The notes beneath the pieces are model-generated. The model saw nothing but the letters and a program-made list of their open reading frames with translations. It was not told where the DNA came from and ran no database searches. A program made the translations under genes and the position numbers. A stretch of 48,314 nt of DNA from Desulfothermus sp964427155 (GTDB taxonomy: Bacteria > Desulfobacterota > Desulfovibrionia > Desulfovibrionales > Desulfothermaceae). This document shows positions 33,465 to 41,337 of this stretch, one piece after another (the stretch's first letter is position 1; every line of letters begins with the position of its first letter). The DNA lies in NCBI GenBank assembly GCA_964427155.1, contig CAYRSC010000010.1, forward strand, positions 1-48,314. The letters run 5' to 3'.

Positions 33465-34949
33465 ATGATAGGTATAAAATCTTATGGGGCGTATATTCCG
33501 AGATTGCGTCTGAAAAGGGAGGCAATATACAGGGCAATGGGATGGTTCTCGCCCCTGCTAATAATGGGGGCCAGGGGGGAAAGGACCATGGGCAACTGGG
33601 ATGAAGATACCCTTACCATGGCTGTGGCCGCGGCACGAGAGGCCATAAAAAACAGTAGTAAACAGGATATTGACTCCTGCATCATGGCCTCTACCACCTT
33701 TCCCTTTGAAGAAAGACAGAACTCCCAGATAGTATGTGAGGCCCTGAATCTCCATTCCACCTTACACACCCAGGACCTCTCTGGTTCCCAGAGGGCAGGG
33801 ACCAATGCCCTTATAACCGCCCTGGAGATGAGTGCATCCCGCAAGGGAGACTGTCTTATCGTGGCATCTGACATGAGAGAAGCAAGGCCTGGATCTATCC
33901 AACAGATGTACTTTGGGGATGGGGCCGCATCCCTTATTGTGGGCTCAGGAAAGGGGGTAATTGCCAAATTCCTTGGCTCCCACTCCATCTCTACAGATTT
34001 TAATCATCAGATAAGGGCCAGATTCCACCGATACGATTACCTCTGGGAAGATAGGTGGGCAAGGGACGAGGGTTATATCAAGATACTGCCCCGGGCCATT
34101 AATGAATTGCTGTCCCTGTTGGATCTTACACCACAAGATATCTCTCGCTTTATATATCCCTCCCCCTATCCCAGGGAACACAAAAAGATAGCAGGGCTGA
34201 TTAATGCAAAAGAGGAGCAGATACAGGACAACCTCCACCACATGGTGGGAGATACAGGATGTGCGCATCCCCTCTTGATGCTGGTCCATGCCCTGGAAGG
34301 ATGTTTACCAGGGGAGAAACTGGTAATAGCAGGATTTGGTCATGGGGCAAATGCCCTTTGTTTTGAGGCGACACCAGAGATAGAAGGGTTTCAGCAAAAG
34401 AGGAAACAGGACTTTTCTATGCAGTTAAAAGACAAAAAAGTCATAGATAATTATCTAAAATTTCTGGCTTTTAGGGGAGAAATATCAGTTGAGATGGGGC
34501 TTAGGAGTCAGGGAGAAAAAAATTCTCCCTTAAGTGTGTTGTGGAGAAATAAAAAGATGCTTCTGGCACTGGTGGGAGGTAGGTGCATGGAGTGTGGGAC
34601 AGTCCAGTTTCCCCGGACAAGGGTTTGTGTAAATCCCCATTGCGGGGCAGTGGATTCCCAGCAGGAGTATGAGTTTTCCCACCGGCAGGGAAGGATAATC
34701 ACCTACACAGGGGATATGCTTGCCCCATGTATTGATCCCCCCCATCAATATGGAATCATTGAGTTTGAGGGAGGAGGACGCATACTCATGGACTTTACAG
34801 ATTGCGAGATGGAGGAGCTTGAGGTTGGGCTTCCAATGGAAATGGTCTTTCGTTTGCGTACTACAGAGAAAGACACTGGATTTAGACAGTATTTCTGGAA
34901 GGCCCGCCCTATTTTTCCCCAGAAAAAAGGAGGAAAGGATGAAATTTAA
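33465..34949 (+). CDS. HMG-CoA-synthase-like (pseudo-ketosynthase) protein with DUF35 Zn-ribbon/OB-fold C-terminus
   Basis: Residues 1-340 have the thiolase fold of HMG-CoA synthase (IGIKSYGAYIPRLRL, NWDEDTLTMAVAAAREA, DLSGSQRAGTNAL, MYFGDGAASLIVGSG, GFGHGANALCFE). The three catalytic residues of HMG-CoA synthase are all replaced: Glu position in MASTTFP is Thr, the Cys is Gln109 (codon CAG) and the His (FHVPF in the family) is Pro in YPSPY. Residues ~370-480 form a DUF35 unit: rubredoxin-like Zn ribbon RCMECG...CVNPHCG and OB-fold, as in acyl-CoA binding partners of thiolases. So it is likely an acyl-carrier or structural partner, not a synthase. Starts 1 nt after the hydratase stop. Confidence 0.8.
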   Translation: MIGIKSYGAYIPRLRLKREAIYRAMGWFSPLLIMGARGERTMGNWDEDTLTMAVAAAREAIKNSSKQDIDSCIMASTTFPFEERQNSQIVCEALNLHSTLHTQDLSGSQRAGTNALITALEMSASRKGDCLIVASDMREARPGSIQQMYFGDGAASLIVGSGKGVIAKFLGSHSISTDFNHQIRARFHRYDYLWEDRWARDEGYIKILPRAINELLSLLDLTPQDISRFIYPSPYPREHKKIAGLINAKEEQIQDNLHHMVGDTGCAHPLLMLVHALEGCLPGEKLVIAGFGHGANALCFEATPEIEGFQQKRKQDFSMQLKDKKVIDNYLKFLAFRGEISVEMGLRSQGEKNSPLSVLWRNKKMLLALVGGRCMECGTVQFPRTRVCVNPHCGAVDSQQEYEFSHRQGRIITYTGDMLAPCIDPPHQYGIIEFEGGGRILMDFTDCEMEELEVGLPMEMVFRLRTTEKDTGFRQYFWKARPIFPQKKGGKDEI

Positions 34950-35769
34950 GGGAAAGGTGGCAATAATAACTGGCGCAGGAGGAGGACTGGGCAGGAGATA
35001 TGCCCTTGAACTGGCAAAGAGAGGGGCATATGTGGTGGTAAATGACCTGGGAGGAGATATATCTGGAGAAGGGACCTCTGAGTCTCCTGCCAAAAGGGTG
35101 GTGGAGGAGATAAAAGGGATGGGGGGAGTGGCAATTGCAAGTTTTGAAGACGTATCCACTCCAGAAGGGGGAGAGGGGATTATTAATGCCGCCCTCAATA
35201 GATTTGGAGGGGTGGATATCCTCATAAACAATGCTGGGATAATAAGAGACAGGAGCCTTGCCAAGATGGATCCAGGGTCCTGGGAAAAGGTAATAGATGT
35301 CCACCTCCATGGAGGATTCTACATAACCCGCCTGGCCTTTGCCCAGATGAAGAAAAAAGGATATGGAAGGATAATCTTCACCTCCTCGGGCGCAGGTCTC
35401 TATGGCAACTTTGGACAGAGCAACTATAGTTGTGCCAAACTGGGCCTAATTGGACTAATGAAGACCCTGGCACTAGAGGGTGAACCTTACAACATCAAGG
35501 TAAATGCCATCGCCCCTATTGCGGCCTCCCGTTTGACAAAGGGGATATTGCCCCCTGAGCTCTATGAGAGGATGAAGCCAGAGTATATTGCCCCCCTGGT
35601 GCTCTATCTATCCAGCGAGGGGTGTGAAGTCTCTGGAGAGATCTTTAACTGTGCCCTGGGACACTTTAGCAGGGCAGAGTATATGGTTGGGAAAGGGAAG
35701 AAGGAAGGAGAAAACAGGACCTATCCAAGTGCCACCAGGATGCTAGAAGATATCTGCCTGGGACCTTAA
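34939..35769 (+). CDS. short-chain dehydrogenase, (3R)-hydroxyacyl-CoA dehydrogenase type (MFE-2-like)
   Basis: A 276-residue SDR beginning at the ATG at 34939, supported by AAAAGGAGG just upstream; it overlaps the previous gene by 11 nt. Visible: TGAGGGLGRRYAL (NAD loop, 11-23), NNAG (97-100), the catalytic FTSSGAGLYG and NYSCAK (Tyr163, Lys167), and VNAIAPIAASRLT. The opening FKGKVAIITGAGGGLGR and VVVNDLGGD match the dehydrogenase domain of multifunctional enzyme type 2. It should oxidise a (3R)-hydroxyacyl-CoA made by the hydratase to the 3-ketoacyl-CoA. The longer open frame upstream is inside the previous gene. Confidence 0.88.
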   Translation: MKFKGKVAIITGAGGGLGRRYALELAKRGAYVVVNDLGGDISGEGTSESPAKRVVEEIKGMGGVAIASFEDVSTPEGGEGIINAALNRFGGVDILINNAGIIRDRSLAKMDPGSWEKVIDVHLHGGFYITRLAFAQMKKKGYGRIIFTSSGAGLYGNFGQSNYSCAKLGLIGLMKTLALEGEPYNIKVNAIAPIAASRLTKGILPPELYERMKPEYIAPLVLYLSSEGCEVSGEIFNCALGHFSRAEYMVGKGKKEGENRTYPSATRMLEDICLGP

Positions 35770-35795
35770 GAAGATAGTTAAGGAGGAGGAAAAAC

Positions 35796-36998
35796 ATGGC
35801 AAAGGGAATAAGAGATAGAGTGGCCATAATCGGCATGGGTTGCACCAGATTTGGAGAAAGGTGGGAGGTGGGGGCAGAAGAACTCATGGTGGAGGCCTTT
35901 GAAGAGTGTCTTACAGATGCAGGTATAGACAGGGACCACATAGAGGCCGCATGGCTTGGGACCTGTATAGATGAAGTAAATGTGGGCAAGACGGCAATGC
36001 CACTGGCCACCACCCTTCGCCTTCCCAATATCCCTGTTACAAGGACAGAGAATTATTGTGCCACAGGGACAGAGGCCTTTCGGGGTGCCTGTTATGCAGT
36101 TGCCTCAGGGGCCTATGATATATGTCTTGCCCTGGGTGTAGAAAAACTAAAAGATACTGGATATGGGGGACTCCCACAGCTCTACCCTGGAACCTTAAAC
36201 GCTCAGTGGTGGCCCAATCTCACAGCTCCCGGCGCCTTTGCCCAGTTGGCATCGGCCTACAGTGCCAAATACAATATCCCCATGGAGGAGCTAAAGAGGG
36301 CAATGGCCCACATCTCTGTGAAGAGCCATCTAAATGGAACCTTCAATCCCAAGGCCCATCTTAGGAGAAGGATTACAGAGGAGCAGGTCTTATCTGCCCC
36401 TATTATAGCCTATCCCCTGGGACTATTTGACTGTTGTGGGGTATCAGATGGGGCAGCCGCCGCCATAGTCACCACTGTGGAAAAGGCAAAGGAGCTGGGA
36501 AGGGGGGAGATAATTACAGTAAAGGCCCTTCAGGTGGCGGTCTCCAGTGGAGAGGAGCTCTCATATACCACCTGGGATGGTTCCTATTTTATGACCACAA
36601 CTAAATGTTCCACCAGGGCGTATAAGGAGGCAGGGATTACAGATCCCAGGGAGGAGATATCCCTGTTAGAGCTCCATGATTGTTTCTCCATAACTGAACT
36701 TGTGACCTATGAAGACCTGCACATCTCAGAGAGGGGAAGGGCCATCTTTGACGTACTGGACGGACTTTATGATAGGGAAGGAAAGATTCCATGTCAGATA
36801 GATGGTGGGCTTAAATGTTTTGGACACCCTGTAGGGGCCTCTGGACTCAGGATGATTTACGAGGTATACTTACAACTACTGGGAAGGGCTGGAGAGAGAC
36901 AACTGAAGGATGTGAGACTTGGTCTCACCCACAATCTAGGGGGCTTTCCCTTTATGAATATATGCGCCATATCCATTATAGGGAGATATGAAGGATAG
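35796..36998 (+). CDS. SCP2-type thiolase (acetyl-CoA acetyltransferase family)
   Basis: A 400-residue thiolase-superfamily enzyme. ENYCATGTEAF has the nucleophile Cys, ELHDCFSITEL and GGLKCFGHPVGASGLR have the catalytic His positions, and the C-terminal HNLGGFP stands where classical thiolases carry a second Cys, as usual in SCP2/lipid-transfer types. Such thiolases often form complexes with a DUF35 protein (BbsA-BbsB of toluene breakdown, Ltp2-ChsH2 of steroid breakdown are named examples), and the DUF35 fusion is two genes upstream. It should cleave a 3-ketoacyl-CoA. Start has AAGGAGG. Confidence 0.88.
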   Translation: MAKGIRDRVAIIGMGCTRFGERWEVGAEELMVEAFEECLTDAGIDRDHIEAAWLGTCIDEVNVGKTAMPLATTLRLPNIPVTRTENYCATGTEAFRGACYAVASGAYDICLALGVEKLKDTGYGGLPQLYPGTLNAQWWPNLTAPGAFAQLASAYSAKYNIPMEELKRAMAHISVKSHLNGTFNPKAHLRRRITEEQVLSAPIIAYPLGLFDCCGVSDGAAAAIVTTVEKAKELGRGEIITVKALQVAVSSGEELSYTTWDGSYFMTTTKCSTRAYKEAGITDPREEISLLELHDCFSITELVTYEDLHISERGRAIFDVLDGLYDREGKIPCQIDGGLKCFGHPVGASGLRMIYEVYLQLLGRAGERQLKDVRLGLTHNLGGFPFMNICAISIIGRYEG

Positions 36999-37325
36999 AT
37001 GGTAAAAGAATTTGTCCATAAAAATCTGCCCTTTATCACCCATACTATTGCAGGGCATTTTGAACTCACTGAGGAGAGGGAGATAGAGTATAGAGGAAGG
37101 CCCCTCCTCTACTACATAGGTTATGGTCATATAAATTCTTCCTGTTGTGGCACAGGGGCGTGTTCCTATTGTTTGGTCATTGGATTTATCAAAAAGAAAA
37201 AGGAGATAGGACCAGGGAGGGCCTGCATCTCTGAGATAATTGCAGTAAAGAGTCGTCACAGGGGTGCCCTGGAATCCCTTTTAAAACAAAAGGAAGGGGT
37301 AAGTGATGTGATATTCTGGTTCTAA
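36999..37325 (+). CDS. small Cys-rich protein of unknown function at the operon end
   Basis: A 108-residue protein that starts directly after the thiolase stop. Its middle has SSCCGTGACSYC, four Cys in a CCx4CxxC-like arrangement, in a hydrophobic, Gly/Tyr-rich stretch (YYIGYGHIN before, LVIGFI after). This could hold a metal or form disulfides. The C-terminal part is an amphipathic helix. Family not recognised. Operon membership suggests a role with the acyl-CoA enzymes. Confidence 0.65.
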   Translation: MVKEFVHKNLPFITHTIAGHFELTEEREIEYRGRPLLYYIGYGHINSSCCGTGACSYCLVIGFIKKKKEIGPGRACISEIIAVKSRHRGALESLLKQKEGVSDVIFWF

Positions 37326-37386
37326 AAATAGAAATTTTTCTTGTCATCCATCTTTTTTTTTATTAAACAAAGATGCCTGCAGTTAT

Positions 37387-37478
37387 GGAGAGGTGTCCGA
37401 GATGGCCGAAGGAGCACGATTGGAAATCGTGTGTACCGGCACATACCGGTACCGAGGGTTCGAATCCCTCCCTCTCCG
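37387..37478 (+). tRNA. tRNA-Ser(GGA)
   Basis: The 92-nt cloverleaf has a 7-bp acceptor stem GGAGAGG/CCTCTCC, discriminator G, an anticodon stem CACGA/TCGTG with anticodon GGA (37422-37424; reads UCC and UCU), a long variable arm (GTACCGGCACATACCGGTAC region) typical of class II tRNA-Ser and the T-arm with GGTTCGAATCC. CCA is not encoded. It lies just before the SRP RNA and serS. TTGTCA at 37341 with TAAACA 17 nt downstream is a weak promoter candidate. Confidence 0.97.
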
Positions 37479-37487
37479 TTTTTTATT

Positions 37488-37578
37488 TTGAGGAGCCAGG
37501 CGGCAGGATCGCTGTGAACCCCGTCAGGCCCGAAAGGGAGCAGCGGTAGCAGTTGGTCCTGGGTGCCTGGTTCCTCAA
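37488..37578 (+). ncRNA. ffs: signal recognition particle RNA (4.5S type)
   Basis: A ~91-nt RNA with ends that pair (TTGAGGAGCCAGG with CCTGGTTCCTCAA) and the invariant apical domain GTCAGGCCCGAAAGGGAGCAGCGGTAGCAG seen in two pieces, i.e. the Ffh-binding symmetric and asymmetric loops and a CGAAAG tetraloop region. No Alu domain, so it is the short bacterial form. It lies 9 nt after tRNA-Ser, so both are probably one transcript. Confidence 0.96.
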
Positions 37579-37619
37579 TAAGGGCGCAATGGCATCTGGT
37601 CATTGCGCCCTTATTTTTT
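37579..37619 (+). terminator. intrinsic terminator of the tRNA-Ser/SRP RNA transcript
   Basis: TAAGGGCGCAATG pairs with CATTGCGCCCTTA (13-bp stem, 9-nt loop) and is followed by TTTTTT. It begins at the last base of the SRP RNA. Confidence 0.95.
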
Positions 37620-37622
37620 CCC

Positions 37623-37651
37623 TTGAGCTTTGTCTTCAACTTTAATAGCAT
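37623..37651 (+). promoter_or_regulatory. candidate promoter of serS operon
   Basis: TTGAGC (37623-37628), 17-nt spacer, TAGCAT (37646-37651); each hexamer matches at 4 of 6. It is located just after the terminator and 38 nt before the serS ATG. Confidence 0.35.
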
Positions 37652-37688
37652 CCTTCAGGAAAATTTGTGAAAAGAGAGGGTGTAACAC

Positions 37689-38966
37689 ATGTTAGATCTA
37701 AAATTTATTCAAAAAAATCCAGAGGTGGTGCAGGAGGCCATAAAAAAGAGGAGAATGGACCTCTCCATTGAGGATTTTCTCAAGCTGGATTCAGAAAGGA
37801 AGTCCCTTATCCAGGAGGTGGAATCCCTGCGAAGTCAGCTTAATACCCAATCCCGGGAGGTTGGTAGATTAAAGGCAAAGGGCGAGGATGTCACTGAGAG
37901 GGTGAGGGAGTTAGGGGAGCTCTCAGAGAGGATAAAGGGACTGGAAAAGAAGAAAAAGGAGATTGAGGCCAGACTTTTTGACATAAGGGCCCGCATACCC
38001 AACATCCCTGCAGAAGATGTCCCTGAGGGGGATAGCGATGAAGACAACGTGGAGATAAAGAGGTGGGGGGAAAGGCCCCACTTTGACTTTGAGCCCAGGG
38101 CCCATTGGGATATAGGGAATAACCTGAAGGGACTGGATTTTGAGAGGGCCGCCAAGATAGCAGGGTCCAGGTTTACCCTATATTTTGGATGGGCCGCCCG
38201 ACTTGAGAGGGCCCTTATCAATTTCATGTTGGATATCCACACCAAGGAACATGGCTACCTGGAGGTCCTTCCTCCCTTCATGGTAAATTACGACACCATG
38301 TTTGGCACAGGCCAGCTCCCCAAATTTGAAGAAGACCTATTTAAGATAAAGGACTGGGACTATTATCTCATCCCCACGGCAGAGGTCCCTGTAACCAACA
38401 TACACCGGGATGAGGTCCTCAGGGAGGAAGACTTACCAATTGCCTATACTGCATATACCCCCTGTTTCAGGTCAGAGGCGGGCTCCTATGGAAAGGATAC
38501 CAGGGGTCTTATAAGACAACATCAGTTCAACAAGGTGGAACTGGTGAGGTTCTCCCATCCTGAAGAATCCTATAACCAGCTTGAGATATTGCTATCCCAT
38601 GCAGAAACCATCCTTCAGAGGTTGAATCTTCACTACAGGGTAGTGATATTATGTACAGGGGACCTGGGTTTTTCCGCCTCAAAGACCTATGATATAGAGG
38701 TATGGCTACCAGGGCAAAACACCTACAGGGAGATCTCTTCCTGCTCCAATTTTGAGGACTTTCAGGCGCGAAGGGCAAACATCAGGTTCCAGCTTAAGAA
38801 TTCCAGGAAAAAGGCATTTGTGCATACCCTGAATGGTTCTGGGCTGGCAGTGGGCAGGTGTGTGGTGGCCATCCTGGAGAATTATCAACAAAAAGACGGC
38901 TCTGTTGTAATACCAGAGGCCCTGAGGCCCTATATGGATGGAATAGAGGTAATAGAGGCAAAATAA
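37689..38966 (+). CDS. serS: seryl-tRNA synthetase
   Basis: Class II aminoacyl-tRNA synthetase of 425 residues. The N-terminal ~100 residues are a long antiparallel coiled coil (SIEDFLKLDSERKSLIQEVESLRSQ...) that recognises the long variable arm of tRNA-Ser. Catalytic motif 2 is FRSEAGSYGKDTRGLIRQHQFNKVELV and motif 3 lies near GSGLAVGRCVVAILEN; the TYDIEVWLPGQNTYREISSCSNFEDFQARR stretch is typical. It lies next to its substrate tRNA-Ser gene and heads serS-gmhB-msbA. Confidence 0.97.
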   Translation: MLDLKFIQKNPEVVQEAIKKRRMDLSIEDFLKLDSERKSLIQEVESLRSQLNTQSREVGRLKAKGEDVTERVRELGELSERIKGLEKKKKEIEARLFDIRARIPNIPAEDVPEGDSDEDNVEIKRWGERPHFDFEPRAHWDIGNNLKGLDFERAAKIAGSRFTLYFGWAARLERALINFMLDIHTKEHGYLEVLPPFMVNYDTMFGTGQLPKFEEDLFKIKDWDYYLIPTAEVPVTNIHRDEVLREEDLPIAYTAYTPCFRSEAGSYGKDTRGLIRQHQFNKVELVRFSHPEESYNQLEILLSHAETILQRLNLHYRVVILCTGDLGFSASKTYDIEVWLPGQNTYREISSCSNFEDFQARRANIRFQLKNSRKKAFVHTLNGSGLAVGRCVVAILENYQQKDGSVVIPEALRPYMDGIEVIEAK

Positions 38967-38970
38967 GGAT

Positions 38971-39516
38971 ATGGGCCCATTTAAAAACCTGATCTTGGAC
39001 AGGGATGGGACCATTATATATGACAAACACTACCTTTCCCATCCCCAGGAGGTGGAGCTTCTTCCCCGCACAGGAGAGGCCCTGGCCCTATTCCAGAGAA
39101 AAGGGATAAAAATCTATGTGGTTAGCAATCAATCTGGTATAGGGAGGGGATATTTTACTGAAAAAGACCTCGGGAGGGTAAACAGGCAGGTGGAAGAGGA
39201 GCTTGCCCATTTTGGGGTAAGCCTAAGGGATATGCTATATTGTCCTCATACCCCATCCCAGGGATGTGAGTGTAGAAAACCCTCTACAGGGATGTGGAGG
39301 AGGCTGGTCCAGCTCTATGGGTTAAGGCCTGAGGAGAGCATAATGGTTGGAGACAAGGAATCAGACATCACCTTCGGGAAAAATGCCTCCCTGGCCCTTA
39401 CATGTTTGGTGTTAACAGGATACGGTAAAGAATATGTGGAAAATACAGAGGCGGATATTATTGCCCATGACCTCTACCATCTCTTCCAGATACTCACAAA
39501 AAAGAAGGTCTTTTAG
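38971..39516 (+). CDS. gmhB: D-glycero-D-manno-heptose 1,7-bisphosphate 7-phosphatase (HAD family)
   Basis: The 181 residues carry the HAD motif I LDRDGTII (nucleophile Asp), motif II SNQSGIGRG, the GmhB/HisB-type zinc loop CPHTPSQGCECRKP and motif IV MVGDKESDI. GmhB removes the 7-phosphate in ADP-heptose synthesis for the LPS core; HisB-N-like histidinol phosphatase is the main alternative because both share the loop. Next to msbA it fits an LPS role. It starts 4 nt after serS. Confidence 0.85.
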   Translation: MGPFKNLILDRDGTIIYDKHYLSHPQEVELLPRTGEALALFQRKGIKIYVVSNQSGIGRGYFTEKDLGRVNRQVEEELAHFGVSLRDMLYCPHTPSQGCECRKPSTGMWRRLVQLYGLRPEESIMVGDKESDITFGKNASLALTCLVLTGYGKEYVENTEADIIAHDLYHLFQILTKKKVF

Positions 39517-39540
39517 GACCAGGTGGAAAGGAATGCCTAT

Positions 39541-41337
39541 ATGAAAATAAAGGAAGGGGAATATAAATCCAGCATATATTATCTGAAAAGGAGTTTTGTC
39601 TATTTTAGACCCTATCTCTTCAGAATGATAATCTCCATCATTGCAATGGGAATAGTGGCTGCATGTACGGCCTTTGCGGCCTATCTCGTACAACCTGCCC
39701 TGGACAAGATATTTATAGAGAAGAATCAGGAGGCCTTGAAGACTATCCCCCTACTGGTGATTGGGGTCTTTGCGGTAAAGGGGATATTCAGGGTAATCCA
39801 GACCTATGAGATGGAATACTGTGCCATGAAGGTATTAGAGACCCTGAGAAATGAGCTCTGCTCCAAGATGCTATGTCTGCCCATTACCTTTTTTGAGGAG
39901 AACAGGGTGGGCATGCTCATGTCCCGTATAATAAGTGACGTGGACCTGATAAGGAGTAGCATTCCAGAGATAGTGAGCCTGGTAAAAGAAATGTTTACCA
40001 TTGTGGGTCTCACCTTTGTGGCCTTCTACAGGGACGCCTATCTCGCCACGTGGGCCCTGGTGGTGCTTCCCATTGCAGTATATCCAGTGATATATTTTGG
40101 GAGGAAGCTGAGAAAACTAGGAAGGAAGAATCAACAAAAGATAGCGGATATTTCAAACATCCTCCAGGAGATATTCAGTGGAATAAAGGTGGTAAAGGCC
40201 TTTGCCATGGAAGAGGAAGAGAGCAGGATATTCAAGGTCCAGAATGCAAAACTAATTGGTATCGCCTTAAAGAGCATCTTCTATAATTCCCTCTCCTCTC
40301 CAGTAATGGAATTTATTGGCTCTCTGGGGATTGGACTGGTGATCTGGTATGGAGGTACCCAGGTAATTGCAGGACATTCTACTCCTGGTACCTTTTTCTC
40401 ATTTCTCACTGCTGTGATGATGTTATACGAGCCCATCAAGAGACTCAATAAATCAAACATGGTACTTCAAAGGGCCATTGCTGGTGCAGAAAGGGTCTTT
40501 GAGGTGCTGGATTCAGAGGAAATAAAGGTGGAATCCCAGGGAGAAAAGGAGGTGTCTCCTCCCTTTAAGGGCCTTGAGTTTAAAAATGTATCCTTCAAGT
40601 ATCACTCTACCCCTGAGGAAATGGCCCTTGAGGACATAAACCTCACCATCTCCCCTGGAGAAAAACTCGCCATTGTGGGGCCAAGTGGGGCAGGCAAGAC
40701 CACCTTGATAAACCTCATCCCCAGGTTTTACGAACCCCTGGAAGGGGTGATATACCTCAATGGAGTTCCCCTTGAGCAATATCGTCTGGATAGCCTCAGG
40801 AGGTTTATTGGGATGGTCTCACAGGAGACCATCCTGTTCAATGCCTCCATCCGGGACAACATCACATATGGTCTCTTCAATATCCCGGAAGAAAAGGTGA
40901 TTGAGGTGGCAAAGATAGCCTATGCCCATGATTTTATAAGCAAACTTCCCCAGGGATATGACACGGTGGTAGGGGAAAAGGGGGTAAAACTATCTGGGGG
41001 GGAAAAACAGCGCATCACCATCGCCAGGGCCCTTCTAAAAGACCCTCCCCTCCTTATCCTGGACGAGGCCACCAGTTCCCTGGACACTGAGTCTGAGAGG
41101 ATCGTGCAGAGGGCCCTGGATAACCTCATGAAGGACCGAACAAGCATAATAATCGCTCACAGGCTTTCCACCATCCTCAGTGCAGACAGGATAGTGGTGA
41201 TGGACAGAGGGAGGATAGTTGACATTGGTCCCCATGAGGAGATCATAAAAAGATGCGCCCTTTATCAAAGACTCTACAAGATGCAATTTGAGGATTCAAA
41301 ACTAAATAAATGGGATGAAGATACTCTTAAAAATTAG
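39541..41337 (+). CDS. msbA: lipid A/lipid ABC exporter MsbA family
   Basis: About 598 residues (ATG 39541; an in-frame GTG at 39523 is open but lies on the AAAGGA-type ribosome site). Half-transporter with an N-terminal six-helix ABC exporter domain (FRMIISIIAMGIVAACTAFAAYL and following) and a C-terminal ATPase: Walker A GPSGAGKTT, Q-loop MVSQETILFNASIRDNI, signature LSGGEKQR, Walker B LLILDEATSSLD and the H-loop IIAHRLST. It would flip lipid A-core across the inner membrane as a homodimer. gmhB is 25 nt upstream; its end overlaps the LysM gene by 23 nt. Confidence 0.92.
   Translation: MKIKEGEYKSSIYYLKRSFVYFRPYLFRMIISIIAMGIVAACTAFAAYLVQPALDKIFIEKNQEALKTIPLLVIGVFAVKGIFRVIQTYEMEYCAMKVLETLRNELCSKMLCLPITFFEENRVGMLMSRIISDVDLIRSSIPEIVSLVKEMFTIVGLTFVAFYRDAYLATWALVVLPIAVYPVIYFGRKLRKLGRKNQQKIADISNILQEIFSGIKVVKAFAMEEEESRIFKVQNAKLIGIALKSIFYNSLSSPVMEFIGSLGIGLVIWYGGTQVIAGHSTPGTFFSFLTAVMMLYEPIKRLNKSNMVLQRAIAGAERVFEVLDSEEIKVESQGEKEVSPPFKGLEFKNVSFKYHSTPEEMALEDINLTISPGEKLAIVGPSGAGKTTLINLIPRFYEPLEGVIYLNGVPLEQYRLDSLRRFIGMVSQETILFNASIRDNITYGLFNIPEEKVIEVAKIAYAHDFISKLPQGYDTVVGEKGVKLSGGEKQRITIARALLKDPPLLILDEATSSLDTESERIVQRALDNLMKDRTSIIIAHRLSTILSADRIVVMDRGRIVDIGPHEEIIKRCALYQRLYKMQFEDSKLNKWDEDTLKN

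Noticed and set aside
34720..34938. Upstream extension of the SDR frame (73 more residues)
   Set aside because: It lies wholly inside the DUF35 gene in another frame, has no ribosome site and has no SDR similarity; the ATG at 34939 with AAAAGGAGG is the natural start.
37322..37651. 109-residue minus-strand open frame with GEGGIRTLGT
   Set aside because: It is antisense to tRNA-Ser and the SRP RNA. The GGIRTLGT string is a well-known artefact of translating the reverse strand of tRNA-Ser.
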